This document shows, piece by piece, positions 43,484 to 60,200 of a stretch of 64,000 nt of DNA; within the stretch, counting starts at the first letter, position 1; each line of letters starts with the position of its first letter. The position numbers were made by a program, and so were the translations under genes. The stretch covers positions 2,809,001-2,873,000 of the forward strand of contig JADLSH010000113.1 in assembly GCA_016169945.1 (NCBI GenBank), written 5' to 3'. Under the pieces are notes generated by a model, which was not told where the DNA came from, ran no database searches, and worked only from the letters and a program-made list of their open reading frames with translations. The DNA is from Trachythela sp. YZ-2020. Lineage: Eukaryota; Cnidaria; Anthozoa; Malacalcyonacea; Clavulariidae.

Positions 43484-43957
43484 CTAACAATACGAAGTCC
43501 GCATATTGCTCATAGTACATCTCTCCCCATATTTCGCCAGGAATACTCTAGTATTCTTGTCTTTTATAAAATCTAATGGCTTCTGTCCGTCATTCGTGAG
43601 CTCTTTCGTATCCGCTCCGACAGACATTAAAAATTTCGCAATGTCGTAATTTTTACTAGCCATTGCAAAATGCAATGCAGTCCAACCGTCCGAGTCTTTC
43701 AAATGAACATCGGCGCCTAATTCCACTAAAAGTTTCACGTATTTTATGCTATCTGCATAAGCAGCAGTGCTCAGTGGCGTATGGCCAAACTCGTTCAACG
43801 AATTCACATCGTATAAATGTCTTTTTGATAAAATATTCTCGATCTCTCGATCCGTATCATGGCCCAGTATCGTTTCGTTTATAATACATTCTTCTGGAAA
43901 CGGTAGCTTATTTTCCTCGCCGTTCATAGTTTTATATAGCCAAGAATCCTCTCTCAT
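43484..43957 (-). CDS. Small ankyrin-repeat protein, PPP1R27-like
   Basis: A single-exon frame of 157 residues starting MREDSWLYKT. After about 60 residues it has two good ankyrin repeats (GHTPLSTAAYADSIKYVKLL and GWTALHFAMASKNYDIAKFL), each followed by a GAD turn, and a degenerate third (GQKPLDFI). Length, repeat count and position resemble vertebrate PPP1R27, a 154-residue protein phosphatase 1 regulator. The sequence KLPF near residue 17 sits about where PPP1R27 has its VRFP segment, but lacks the V of a canonical RVxF phosphatase-docking motif, so PP1 binding is only a possibility. The gene lies head-to-head with DYNLT, 1.3 kb apart. A lone intronless gene among intron-rich ones could be a retrocopy, but the frame is open and codons are not disrupted. 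Other short ankyrin families, such as myotrophin, remain possible. Confidence 0.75.
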   Translation of the reverse strand: MREDSWLYKTMNGEENKLPFPEECIINETILGHDTDREIENILSKRHLYDVNSLNEFGHTPLSTAAYADSIKYVKLLVELGADVHLKDSDGWTALHFAMASKNYDIAKFLMSVGADTKELTNDGQKPLDFIKDKNTRVFLAKYGERCTMSNMRTSYC

Positions 43958-45236
43958 CGTTAGGCATTAAAGCTAAACTTGAACTATTGCCCAGACAAGC
44001 ACCCCAGGTTTTTAACTTGGATTTGATTTCACATCATCGAATTTGGCTTCATTGGACATTCAACTCGACCTTTATTTGCAGAGTCGCAATGTTGTCACTG
44101 TATAAACACAAATTCATTAAATACAAATTACAAATTTAAATGAATGAGCACTTGTTACAAACGCTTTTTTCGTTTCAAATGTTCATTTAAATAACAATAC
44201 CTCGACGTTCACGTCAGGCATTTTGGCGTCAAAACACCTGTCTCCTATGCATGTAAATTTGCCCCTTTTAATCTCCTTTATCGAAATATTAGGACTAGAT
44301 AACCTAAGGACCCTTAATTAAGGAAACAAGGTATTTTCTAAACGAAGACAATATTTTGATTGCAAAGCATCATTGTTCAAAAAATGTCAAATTTTCAAAG
44401 AGTATTTGAATTTCGCCCACGGTCTAATAATTACTTTAACCCACTCAATGTGTGCTAGAATTCAAAAGCATCTGTTTTCATTTTGATTATCATGCAAGGA
44501 AGGGCCATTGGATGATCAAAGGTTGTTTCTTCAAAGAAGACAAGAGTGAAGATATATAAAGTAAAGAGAGTCTGTCTATTGGAGAAGGCGAAAACCGAGT
44601 GCTTTTGCGATATTTCTTTACTCGAGTGCTCGAATATACCGATGGAACTAGCGCTCGAGTACTTCATATGACTTTGAAAACTACAAGGATCTTGAATTTC
44701 AAGATTAAAATTCTGGTCTGGTGATCCCATCGTTTCGTGACATTTAATATGCATCTTATGATACATCTGTAACTATTCTTGAAGGATTGAGGTCGATGAC
44801 ATAGATGTCGATGACTTCTCAGTCATTTATAGATATCACTTGATAAAAGTCCCTATTCCTCAAAAATGCCCTAATTTATCCACGTAATGTCACTATTTCT
44901 ACCCTGTAATCACCATTGCTCTTTCTAAATATCCTTTCTTATCTATCCTCCGATTATCCAATATACCCTTTGGCTTACCCAACTACTCCCAAATGTCCTA
45001 TGTTGACCACAGACTGACCTGTTTACTCTGCATTTGATGCTATCCCTACTTATCATAGTTTATCCTCATCTACTCTTCCTAGTTACTCCCAAATGCCCCT
45101 AAGCAACACAAGATGTCCCTCCTTACCCTGTGCTTATCCCGATTACTCCTAAGTGTCAGTCCCAGGATGCATTAGTGGCGCAAGCCTAGCAACAACTAAA
45201 TGTTTTCAAAATTTCTCTCAAATATTTTCACATGAA
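43958..45236. other. Divergent interval, ankyrin gene and DYNLT
   Basis: About 1.3 kb, AT-rich, with no repeat family recognised except a quasi-periodic run of CCCAAATG, TACCC and TATCC words at 44870-45160. It must hold both promoters, but no site is called. Confidence 0.35.
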
Positions 45237-47058
<1,822 letters not shown>

Positions 47059-47190
47059 TCAAATCGCAATTGACTGACAAGTTATTTAATTTTTATCTGT
47101 ATTGTATTTTATTTTTATTACGAGTTATCGAAGTGAGACCTAATACCTAGTTTGATAAATGTATATATACAGTAGTAATATGTTATATGT

Positions 47191-47196
47191 AATAAA
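47191..47196 (+). terminator. Poly(A) signal of DYNLT
   Basis: AATAAA 133 bases after the DYNLT stop codon, followed by a T-rich stretch. The spacing is normal for a short 3' UTR. Confidence 0.65.
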
Positions 47197-49086
47197 GCAC
47201 TCTCTATTCTGCTGTAAATGATTTATATCTAAAAAATAATTAACTCTATTTATGCTGAATAGCTCTATCAGTTCTTCATCACTTGTCATCAGCCAACCTA
47301 CCCCCCATATTGATTATGTAACTGTCATCTAACACCCCTCCTCCCCCCCTTTGCTAGAAGCAAAAATTAGGAAGGATTCATTGTATATGTGCGCTCTGAT
47401 ATGTACGTGCATGAATTATTAATTTATGTTGAAAACTTCAAACCAATCACGTTTTAACTAAGCTTGAAAGCTATACTTTTTAAAATATGAAGTGGTACTA
47501 TCAATTGTGATTACTAGAAAGAAAATATTTTCATAGTTTGTTGTTTTTACGCTGATATTAATTGATATAAAGTAATTATCATGAGTAATAGTGGCAGCAA
47601 AATCTGACTCGTAGTTGATGAATTTATGAATTTGTTCCCCTCTATTGATTACATAATCTTCACCAATAACCTCCCTCCCCTATCCATGTAATCAACTGTC
47701 GTCGAATTAGGAACCCTCTCTCCCCCTCGATGATGACGTAATTGTTGAACGGCCCCTAAACAGTTCTTCCCTAGAAGTCCAGTCCTTTATTGGCCCAATA
47801 GTGCCCAGTAATGGCACCTGTTATTGGTCCCGTAAACCAAAGTACACAAGAAAACCCTCGGTGTTTGGTAGAGCCGAACTGGAAAGTGGAAAAACACTCG
47901 TCTAACATGTCACATGTGAAAAAATGCATTTAAATTATCTCTATTAGACCATTTAAAATGTCCCGGTTTATCATCACTTCATCAGTAGCAGTAGAAATTT
48001 TCCGTGAGGGCAGGCGGATTTTTATTTTTTTATATTTGACCGAACACATTCATTAGATGTACGGAAGAATATATGTTCAAATTCACATGTCTGACTGACT
48101 GTACATAATAATCACACATTTCTGAAAAACAAAAGCAAAGTAATGAGCCTTTTCCAAAAATCATTGTATACGCAGCACAATGGACACAATAGTATGCAAT
48201 AATATTTTCGAATGCTAATACACTTTTCATCTGAGTGGTCAAGAAATCTCATGGACAGCACTTAATATTTATAATAAAATAAATAAACTGGCTTGTAGAA
48301 AACTGAGACAGCATAAAAATAACAAAACAATAGACAATTTGCATTATAGACTATAATTATTTATCCAGGCAAAAAAAAGTATATTGCCGGAAAGAACATA
48401 CAGATGCATTAGTAAAATTGCAAAGTTTGGTTGCGAAATGCTGTAAAATGCGGAAGATATAGCCTTGCAAATTTTGTAACTTTTGTATTACATAATACAA
48501 AATTTGCAAACTTTGCAAGGCTATATTTTGCAAACTTTGCAAGGCTATATTTTGCAAACTTTGCAAGGCTATATTTTGCAAACTTTGCAAGGCTATATTT
48601 TGCAAACTTTGCAAGGCTATATTTTGCAAACTTTGCAAGGCTATATTTTATTAACAAAAATCCATGCGGCGCGGAAAACGGATGCGGGCGCTGATGATAA
48701 TCCGGGATATTTTTTTAAATGGCCTTTTTGGTAAACTCGAAATATTCAACATTTAACTAGTAGGACGTCAACACCACTGGTCACACATCATCATTCCAGG
48801 TAAAAATAATATAGATCAGTGGCGATGAGATTTAAATATTGTGACGTCATTTCGGCGGGGATATTATCTCGTCTTAGTCCACGTATTAATCGCGCGGTTG
48901 AAAAAAGAAATTAAGCTGAAATAGTAAAATAAAATTTTGCTCGAAGGGACGCGGAATAAAAACTATTTGAATTTCTCAAAATGTTTCCACAATTGACGTC
49001 TGAAATTTGGTGAAATTAAGGCTGTGGCGTTGCCAAGCATTGCTTTATACAGGGTGCTGCTTTGATCGTTGAAAGAGAGAATTTTG
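47197..49086. other. Intergenic, DYNLT to FAM76
   Basis: No exon recognised. SINE-1 tail relics at 47225-47270 and 47755-47930; 47500-47760 repeats sequence of 38160-38390 (TAGTTGATGAATTTATGAAT), a second dispersed family. The array at 48360-48700 is listed separately. The last 150 bases should contain the FAM76 promoter. Confidence 0.5.
48395..48700. repeat. 24-bp array within a MITE
   Basis: Six copies of a 24-base unit (TTGCAAACTTTGCAAGGCTA plus TATT) at about 48500-48650, next to MITE interior shared with 5200-5260 (TTGCAAAGTTTGGTTGCGAA). The unit encodes QTLQGYIL or similar in every frame, which explains the overlapping open frames on both strands. Confidence 0.85.
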
Positions 49087-49098
49087 ATGCTAGAAGTT

Positions 49099-53237
<4,139 letters not shown>

Positions 53238-53609
53238 AACATGTATATTTAATATTTTTCTATACCTAGTACAGTACATACTTTTCTACCTATGCCAAAG
53301 CTGTCTTATTGTACAGGCAACCTTGGCCATGCTTGCTAACAAGTTTGTAGCAACTTGACAACAAAATGATGACATTTTTACAACTTTGTTGACAAGCTTG
53401 CTACAAGCCTGCTGCGAGCACATCTTTTATACAAGATATGAGATTTTATTTGTGTACTATGAAAAGAACTTATAATGTCTTGTCAAATGAATCAATGCTT
53501 AAACAGAAATTCAACAAAAAAATTGGATTAATTAAATCCAGACAACAGTATGGAGTTGATTCTTTGTGTTTTGCTCATGAATTAATGTGTTTAATTAAGA
53601 AGGTTATAT

Positions 53610-53615
53610 AATAAA
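53610..53615 (+). terminator. Possible poly(A) signal of FAM76
   Basis: AATAAA 373 bases after the FAM76 stop, before the convergent FLASH-like gene ends at 54380. It is the nearest good hexamer I noticed. Confidence 0.4.
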
Positions 53616-53914
53616 CCATTTATTTATCTTGCTTGTTCTGTGCAATAGATACATTAGATGTAGTGAATATCTAGTCTAAAAGCCCACTTTTAATATACCA
53701 ATTTTGCTTCAAAATATTTGGGTACAACTGAAGACATTACTGTAAATACTTATCATTTAATATTTCAAATTCAGTACAAGTACTTTAAAGTTTGTTTAGT
53801 TCTTGTAGTTGACATTATGGACCACTTATTTTACAAATGTTACTTAATAAAAATAGGTCCACTAAGCGTACATAAATATTTTACATACATTATATGGTGT
53901 CCAGTCCCATATTT

Positions 53915-54176
53915 GTTTCTGAATTACAATCGATTTCATCAAACTTTTGCCAAAATATTCCGAAGTTTGTTCCGAACTTTGCAAATTCGTTGTGAAGTTC
54001 AAAAGTTCATAATGAATTCACAAGCAGGTTTGTAAACAAACCCTCTGATTGGCTACTAAAAAAAGGTAGCCAATCAAATGCTTAGTTTACAAAACTGTTT
54101 GTGAATTCATTATGAACTTTTGAATTTCGCAACGAATATTTTGGCAAAAGTTTGATGAAATCGACTGTAAAGAAAC
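53915..54176. mobile_element. Palindromic MITE between convergent genes
   Basis: Outer arms CGATTTCATCAAACTTTTGC and GCAAAAGTTTGATGAAATCG, inner arms TTCAAAAGTTCATAATGAAT and ATTCATTATGAACTTTTGAA, centre GATTGGCTAC. No target duplication is claimed. Confidence 0.7.
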
Positions 54177-54379
54177 GAACCACTACAACTTATATTCAAA
54201 TGTTGAGTGCTTTGGTACTTTTTTCAAATATTCTACAATATTATAGTATTGGTATTCAAAATAACCTGCTGTGGTTTGTGAAGGATAATAAAACACTTAG
54301 AAGCATATGCCCAAATGTCAGTGTTTTCATTTTTTGAGCAGTTCAGACAAACCATGGCAGCATTACTTTAGCCCTACAT

Positions 54380-56687
54380 TTACAATTTTTTGCTCTGGTT
54401 ATCTTTAGCAGTCAGTCTTTTTTGTCCATATTTTCTGCTTTTCACTTCAATGTCTTGTAATCTCTTAATTTCTGCATCTTTCCGTGTGATTTCATTTCGA
54501 GCTGTTAGGTATAATGATGAAATATTTGTTTTTAATATTTCATTCTGTTCTCTAAGCTGTAGGTTCTAAACAACATTTAAAAGACATTGAATGTTAGCAA
54601 ACTGTAAGTACTTGTTGTGCCATCTAGTTTGCAGCATGATAGCACAGAATAGAAATATATACCAGAAGTCCGACTCGAGCAAAAATCTATCTGCGTTTTT
54701 AAAAATGAATCATAAATCCACGCCATATTCGCCATCATGGCTAGTACAACCGGAACTTTGTACCTATCAAAACCTTATAAAAACTTCCGGTTGTACCTAG
54801 CCAGGATGGCGTGGATTGGCGTCAGCAATTAAATTTTTTGCGGAAAAAAACACATCAAAGGCACCGACTCAAGATATCCTTCTGGGGCCGGTTGTTCAAA
54901 AGCCGGTTAACTTTAACCCTGGGTTAGTGGTAACTTTCATACAAGTTTCCCGGCATCGGTTACATTAACACGAATACTTTTTTCTATCAACCTTGTACTG
55001 GGCGATAGAAGTTTTTGTTTACAAAGTTTTGAAATAAACAAACATGTAGAAGTATACAAACCAGAACAGCAGATTAAAATTTAACCCGGGGTTAGCGTTA
55101 ACCGGCTTTTGAACAACCGGTCCCTGGTGTATTATCTATTCTGTGATGATAGTAAGTTGTTTGTTTTGCTAGTATAAGCTGTAAGTAGTTGTTGTTGTGT
55201 TAAACAGTTTACAACTTGATAGTTGGCAAGTTATCTGTTGTTTACCTCTTTTTGAAGGTCCTTAATCGTCGACTCCTGTTTTTCACACTTTGCTTTCATC
55301 TAAACAAAATGTTTATAAAAATAGGTACACAATGCATACATATTGTTTTGGTTAAGCATACATATTGTTTTGGTTAAGCATTCATATCATTTGCAAATAT
55401 GTATAAACATATGGATGATGTGCAACCAAACCCCAGGAACTGACATAATGACATAAGGTGAGTCTAACTTTTAGAATAATTGAATTAATGAACAATTACT
55501 TTTACAGCTTTATGCCCTCTCTAACTCTGAAAAAGGTAATGATCTACCTCATTGTAAGAAATCTGTTGAGTGACACCAAGATCTCCATACAAATCCACAT
55601 CCGTAATATCATCATCTGGTTGTGATGGTTCCTCTGAAAATACACATTAGGGGTGTTGGTGGTACAATGGTTAGTGCATGTGCCATTCACCTCTGTGACT
55701 GACGTTTGATTATAATTTAACTTTAGTTGCTTGTGAGAAGAGTGCTTCCAGTTTAACTCTACCAAATATTACAGGTTTTCTTTTCCTACTTCGGTTTCGT
55801 CATGTAGTAACGCTGGATTGGCTGCAGCAGCTGCCAACAGTGTGAGAAGAACAGTTTTCAACAGAATTGACTGCTCTCTGGTCACCAGAAGAGATTACTA
55901 GAGCAATTTATTTAGCACTATATCTCAAATGTGGCGGTCCAGTGTAGACAATATTTTAGAATACTGCCGTAGTTTGTCAAAATACAGTATAAACCTGCAT
56001 ATAAGAACCTAAGTTTTTCCAAGTTAGCCTAAACAGGTTTTTATTTAAACGGTAGTTAGACTGGGAAGTTAGGCTATTTACTAGGTTCTTAATTAAACAG
56101 GTTCTTATTTTTCAAAGAAAAAAATGTTTGCTACTGATGGGCATGGCCTTTTTATTTGTATGGTATACATAATACTTGCTATAAAATGTCTTCAGTCTAA
56201 ACATATTCACACCCTTTGTGCACTTGTATATCAAGTTATGAAAGATTAACTGAACAAAAAACAACATAACATCAAAAACATGTCTGTGTTAGAGTATATT
56301 CATTGACCGAGTTTCTCAAAATAAGAACCTGTTTCAAATTCTAGGCGAAAATAGGTTCTTATTTGAAGGGGGTCTAAATGGACAATCTTAGCCTAACAGG
56401 TTCTTAAAATCTAGGTTCTTGAATACACAGTTCAACGTTTTGAGCGAAAGGTGTCCACGCTACTATAAACTTCCTCAGAAAGGAACTTCCTTCAGATCCC
56501 AACTAAGGAAATCTGTTTAATATTTCACCACCAATAGGGGGTGCTCCTAACCCCTCTAATTAACATCATTAACAAAGGGCTACACCCAATGTTTTTATAA
56601 AAAATGGGACAAAAAACCTTTCAAAAACACATATTTATTGCAAGTTATAACAGAAAACTACTTCAAAAGTTTAAAATACTCACCCAT
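54380..56687 (-). CDS. Short FLASH/CASP8AP2-like coiled-coil protein
   Basis: Read on the minus strand: 56687-56684, 55633-55548, 55299-55246, 54565-54380 (TAA). This gives 109 residues. The first coding exon is only ATGG before a consensus donor GTGAGT; joined to exon 2 it yields MEEPSQPDDD and keeps frame. Exon 2 has the acidic motif DVDLYGDL. Exons 3 and 4 form a coiled coil with LREQNEILKTNISSLYLTAR and NEITRKDAEIKRLQ, ending in a basic tail. This closely parallels the N-terminus of vertebrate FLASH, where an LDLY motif precedes a coiled coil containing [20 protein letters not shown]. FLASH works with Lsm11 in 3' processing of replication-dependent histone mRNAs; FLASH itself is about 2000 residues, so this protein holds only that N-terminal module. 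A longer splice form using a donor before the stop cannot be excluded. It is convergent with FAM76 and divergent from SMCR8. Confidence 0.7.
54720..55126. mobile_element. Two adjacent palindromic MITEs
   Basis: 54720-54838: CACGCCATATTCGCCATCAT mirrored by CAGGATGGCGTGG. 54886-55126: GGGGCCGGTTGTTCAAAAGC mirrored by GCTTTTGAACAACCGGTCCC. Both in the last intron of the FLASH-like gene. Confidence 0.65.
55645..55900 (+). mobile_element. SINE-1 copy
   Basis: Head with GTACAATGGTTAGTGCATGT and CACCTCTGTGACTG, body GTGAGAAGAGTGCTTCCAGT and CTCTACCAAATATTACAGG, decayed tail. It begins 12 bases past exon 2 of the FLASH-like gene. Confidence 0.8.
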
Positions 56688-57238
56688 ATTTCTATAATTG
56701 TCAAAATGTTGACCACAATGTTGTTAAACTACCGGATATACATGCCTATAGGGTCTTTATTCGTATAACCATACAAATGTCAAAGCTGCAAATATAATTC
56801 AAATTTTGCTTATATATTTCCTCTTATTCAAACAAGGAGTAAAATTTTCATTTAAATTCACGAAATATACCATTAAAAGTTATTTTAAAGCATGGTTATT
56901 CAGAGCAATTTGATCAAAATATGCAATGATATGTACAAACATATAGCCGGATAAAATACCCGGAATAAGAATTATTTCCGGTATTAGTGCTTTCGCTTTT
57001 ATGGATTTATCCTCCAAAACAGGAATTTTGCATCGTTTTTAGAATTTCCCTAAAGAACTAAATACAACATTTTAAGGTACTTTTGGGAAAACTATGGAAT
57101 ATCAGAACTGTTGCAAGGAGTTCTCGAATTTGGTTGTGAATTTGTGATAAATATCTACATTTTCACATGGTTGGATTCTTGCAAACAACGTAAAATTCTG
57201 TCAAAAGGAATGGCTTTTTATAAATTTATTTCTAAAAC
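56688..57238. promoter_or_regulatory. Shared divergent promoter interval
   Basis: About 550 bases separate the start codons of the FLASH-like gene (-) and SMCR8 (+). No repeat copies were recognised inside it, in contrast to the flanking DNA, which fits a conserved bidirectional promoter. No TATA box or named factor site is claimed. Confidence 0.4.
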
Positions 57239-60200
57239 ATGAAGAAAATGCACGGAGCTTATGAATATGCCAGCTCTGTCTCGCAAGTTACGGCATATTT
57301 TCGAGACACCTTTAATACTTCTGGTCGACAAAGTGAATTTTCTGACCTGCCAGAACATTTGCAAATAGGTTACGAGTGCGATAAAAATCCTTGGCAGAAT
57401 TTGTTCATGCAAGATTTTATCATGGTCGCCGAATTTTCTGAAAACGAAGGCCCAAGGCCTTTGGTGAGTTGGTGTTTTGAATTGTTTTGCATGTCTACTT
57501 GCATTTATAATAATTGAAATTGAATTTTGACACTTTCTTAATTAGTCATTTGATATTTTTATATATAATTTATTAATTAATACATTATTTAATATTTTGC
57601 CTGAGTCGAGAGAGAGAATCCTTCTGGGTGAACTTGGGCAATGAGCTGCAGACGTCTCAAGTCCCCCGATTCCACCGCCGAATAATCATATATGCATCTC
57701 TTACATGCCCACTAATTGCATACCATTAATGGTCGTTTTTATACTAAAGATACGTCATCTGTCTGGACGAACTTGGGCAAGCATTTATAGTTCATCTGGT
57801 TATATGTGTTCAGTATAAAGACGGGCACAAGACGCATTATGCTTCCAGACAAACTATGTTCGATAGTTCGTCTTGAGCGACGCACAACCGATGATAGTTC
57901 GTCTAGACATATAATGTGTCTTGTCCCTGTCTTTATACTGAAGACGCACAACAATGATAGCTTATTCGTCTGTGTATTAATCGGATTATTCGTCCCATCT
58001 TTACACTTGACGAATAATATAGAAGATGCATAATGCGTCCAGACGCATAATGCGTCCAGACGCATAATGCGTACGTCTCTAGTGTAAAAACGGCCAATAT
58101 ACCAGAAGCAATTCAAATCTGAATTCTCTGTTAACTTTTATTTTATGAATAAAATGCATGTAGGAACAGCTAGCTGTCACCATATTTAACTAGTCGATTT
58201 TGTAGATGTGCCAATTGTGTTGACAAAAAATGTTTCGACCTTTTGTGGCTGTAAATCTCAGTTTTTATAACTAAAGGTTTTTGGCTTTCTTGGTTGTAAA
58301 ATCATAGTTACAATTTTGTTACCCACTAAATTGGCAATCATTCAAAGGCTTTCTGGATCATTCAAGGCATGTGCCCTTCCCCCTGGCTAGTGTCATCCAC
58401 TGGTTTGAGGTGACATGATGTGGTTTTAATCTTTGTTAGTTCACAATACCAGATGATGCTGGCAAGCTGTTTGATAAGAATGCTTTCTCTGTTCATGTGA
58501 TGTCTGTTGATTACCATGCACAATCTGGGTATGATCATTGATGTTTTATTTTGATAAAAACATGATAGGATGTCTTTAAACTGTTAAGTACTGCAGTCTG
58601 TAGTAAAACATTCACGCCCACATATATAGTGTCCCTTTAACTGTATAATTGGCTGACGTTAGACAGAGTTAAGACATCCACTTCTATTTTACAGTCTTTC
58701 GTTTTCACTTGTGGATGACACACAACTGATATTTTCTGAAGATCGAGAGAATATTTATGCTTATGTGAGTATTATGTGAGTTATGCGAAAATGTGAATTG
58801 CATGGCAACAGGCATAAATTTGTGTTAGCTAGCTGTCCTAGGTTGATTACGCGAGGGCAAACACTTCTTCAAAATTCAAGGTCTGAATATCTGTGACTAT
58901 GTTTATTTTGTCCAGGTGCATCATTTTATCTTACATGATATTGAGGCGAGAGGTTTTGTCCGACCATTTTGTATGTGTTACATCAGCAACTGCAAAAAGT
59001 AAGTGATATCTGATATTAGGTAGCCTGCGTGGCCGGCCCTCGTTGGAGGGGAAAAGAACATGAGATGCCTAAAACAGGACAGAGGTTTTTAAGAAAATAC
59101 AGTGGTACACGTACCATCGTAGCATAGGATTTGTCCAGGTATTTTTAATATTGTTTCTCATATGCGTATGTATCGTACCATCATACTATCTCTTATAAAT
59201 AGTATGAATCATGCATAATTAACTGCTTGCGTCTTCCGGTCATGCGCTCATTAATTGTGTTTCTCCGCATCTCAGATTTCTAAGTCTAAAGAAGTAAGTT
59301 ATACGAGCTGCCGTTGTTCGATTATCTCGCAAAATATTCATACTGCACTCAGTAGATTTATATATAATTTTGTTTTAACACTCTATTGCGCTCTAAATGT
59401 CGGGTAAAAGGCAAAAGAAGAGAAAGCTGTATTGCAATGTTGTTTCACCTTGCACTACATTTATCCCCATGTAACTGTATTTAATTACTGTAGTTTGAGT
59501 TAATCATGTTTAATTGTCTGTTAATAGAAAGATTATGGACAATTTGGAGAATTTTATTCATGAATTTAGTAAGGTAAAAACTAAACTAACTTCATTCATA
59601 CTGGATAACACTAGCAGTTTTAAACTGTTCTTCCTAGAGGTCCAGTTAAGTACACCCCTTATTAGTTACTTATTAGTCCAGTGTTACTACAGAAAGAAAC
59701 CTAAAATGTACTAACTTTGTTTCTACTGCATATAGCTTTATCAGTTTTAAACTTTTCTCACTAGACGTACAGTAACATAGATCCCCGATTGGTCCAGTGA
59801 TACTACAGAAGGAAACATTAACTGGATAGCTCTATCGGTTATATACTGTTCCCCCATTAAGGATAAGAGTTTTCCTTATGGTCCAGTGTTACTACAGGAG
59901 TATATATAAACTAACGTACTCAGAGAAAACCTGCGGTATGAAAAGACCATTTAAATCTAATGCAAATTTTCTTCTCCTAAAGATTTCAAACCATTTCAAA
60001 GCGGCCAATAAACCGTTGTTTCTCGATGATCTGAAACAAAGACTTGCTGATCTAAATTATGTCAAATGTAAGTCCAATAATTAATAAGTATCTTTCATTG
60101 ACACAATACAAAGTCATTCAATTTATGATGCTTTTATTCCTTAGATTGTAATGAAAGCATTGAAACGAAACATTCAGAATGGGTGGAGGTTTCACAGGTT

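Noticed and set aside
57806..58116. Overlapping frames on both strands
   Set aside because: Both fall in the inverted arms of the MITE at 57731-58095.
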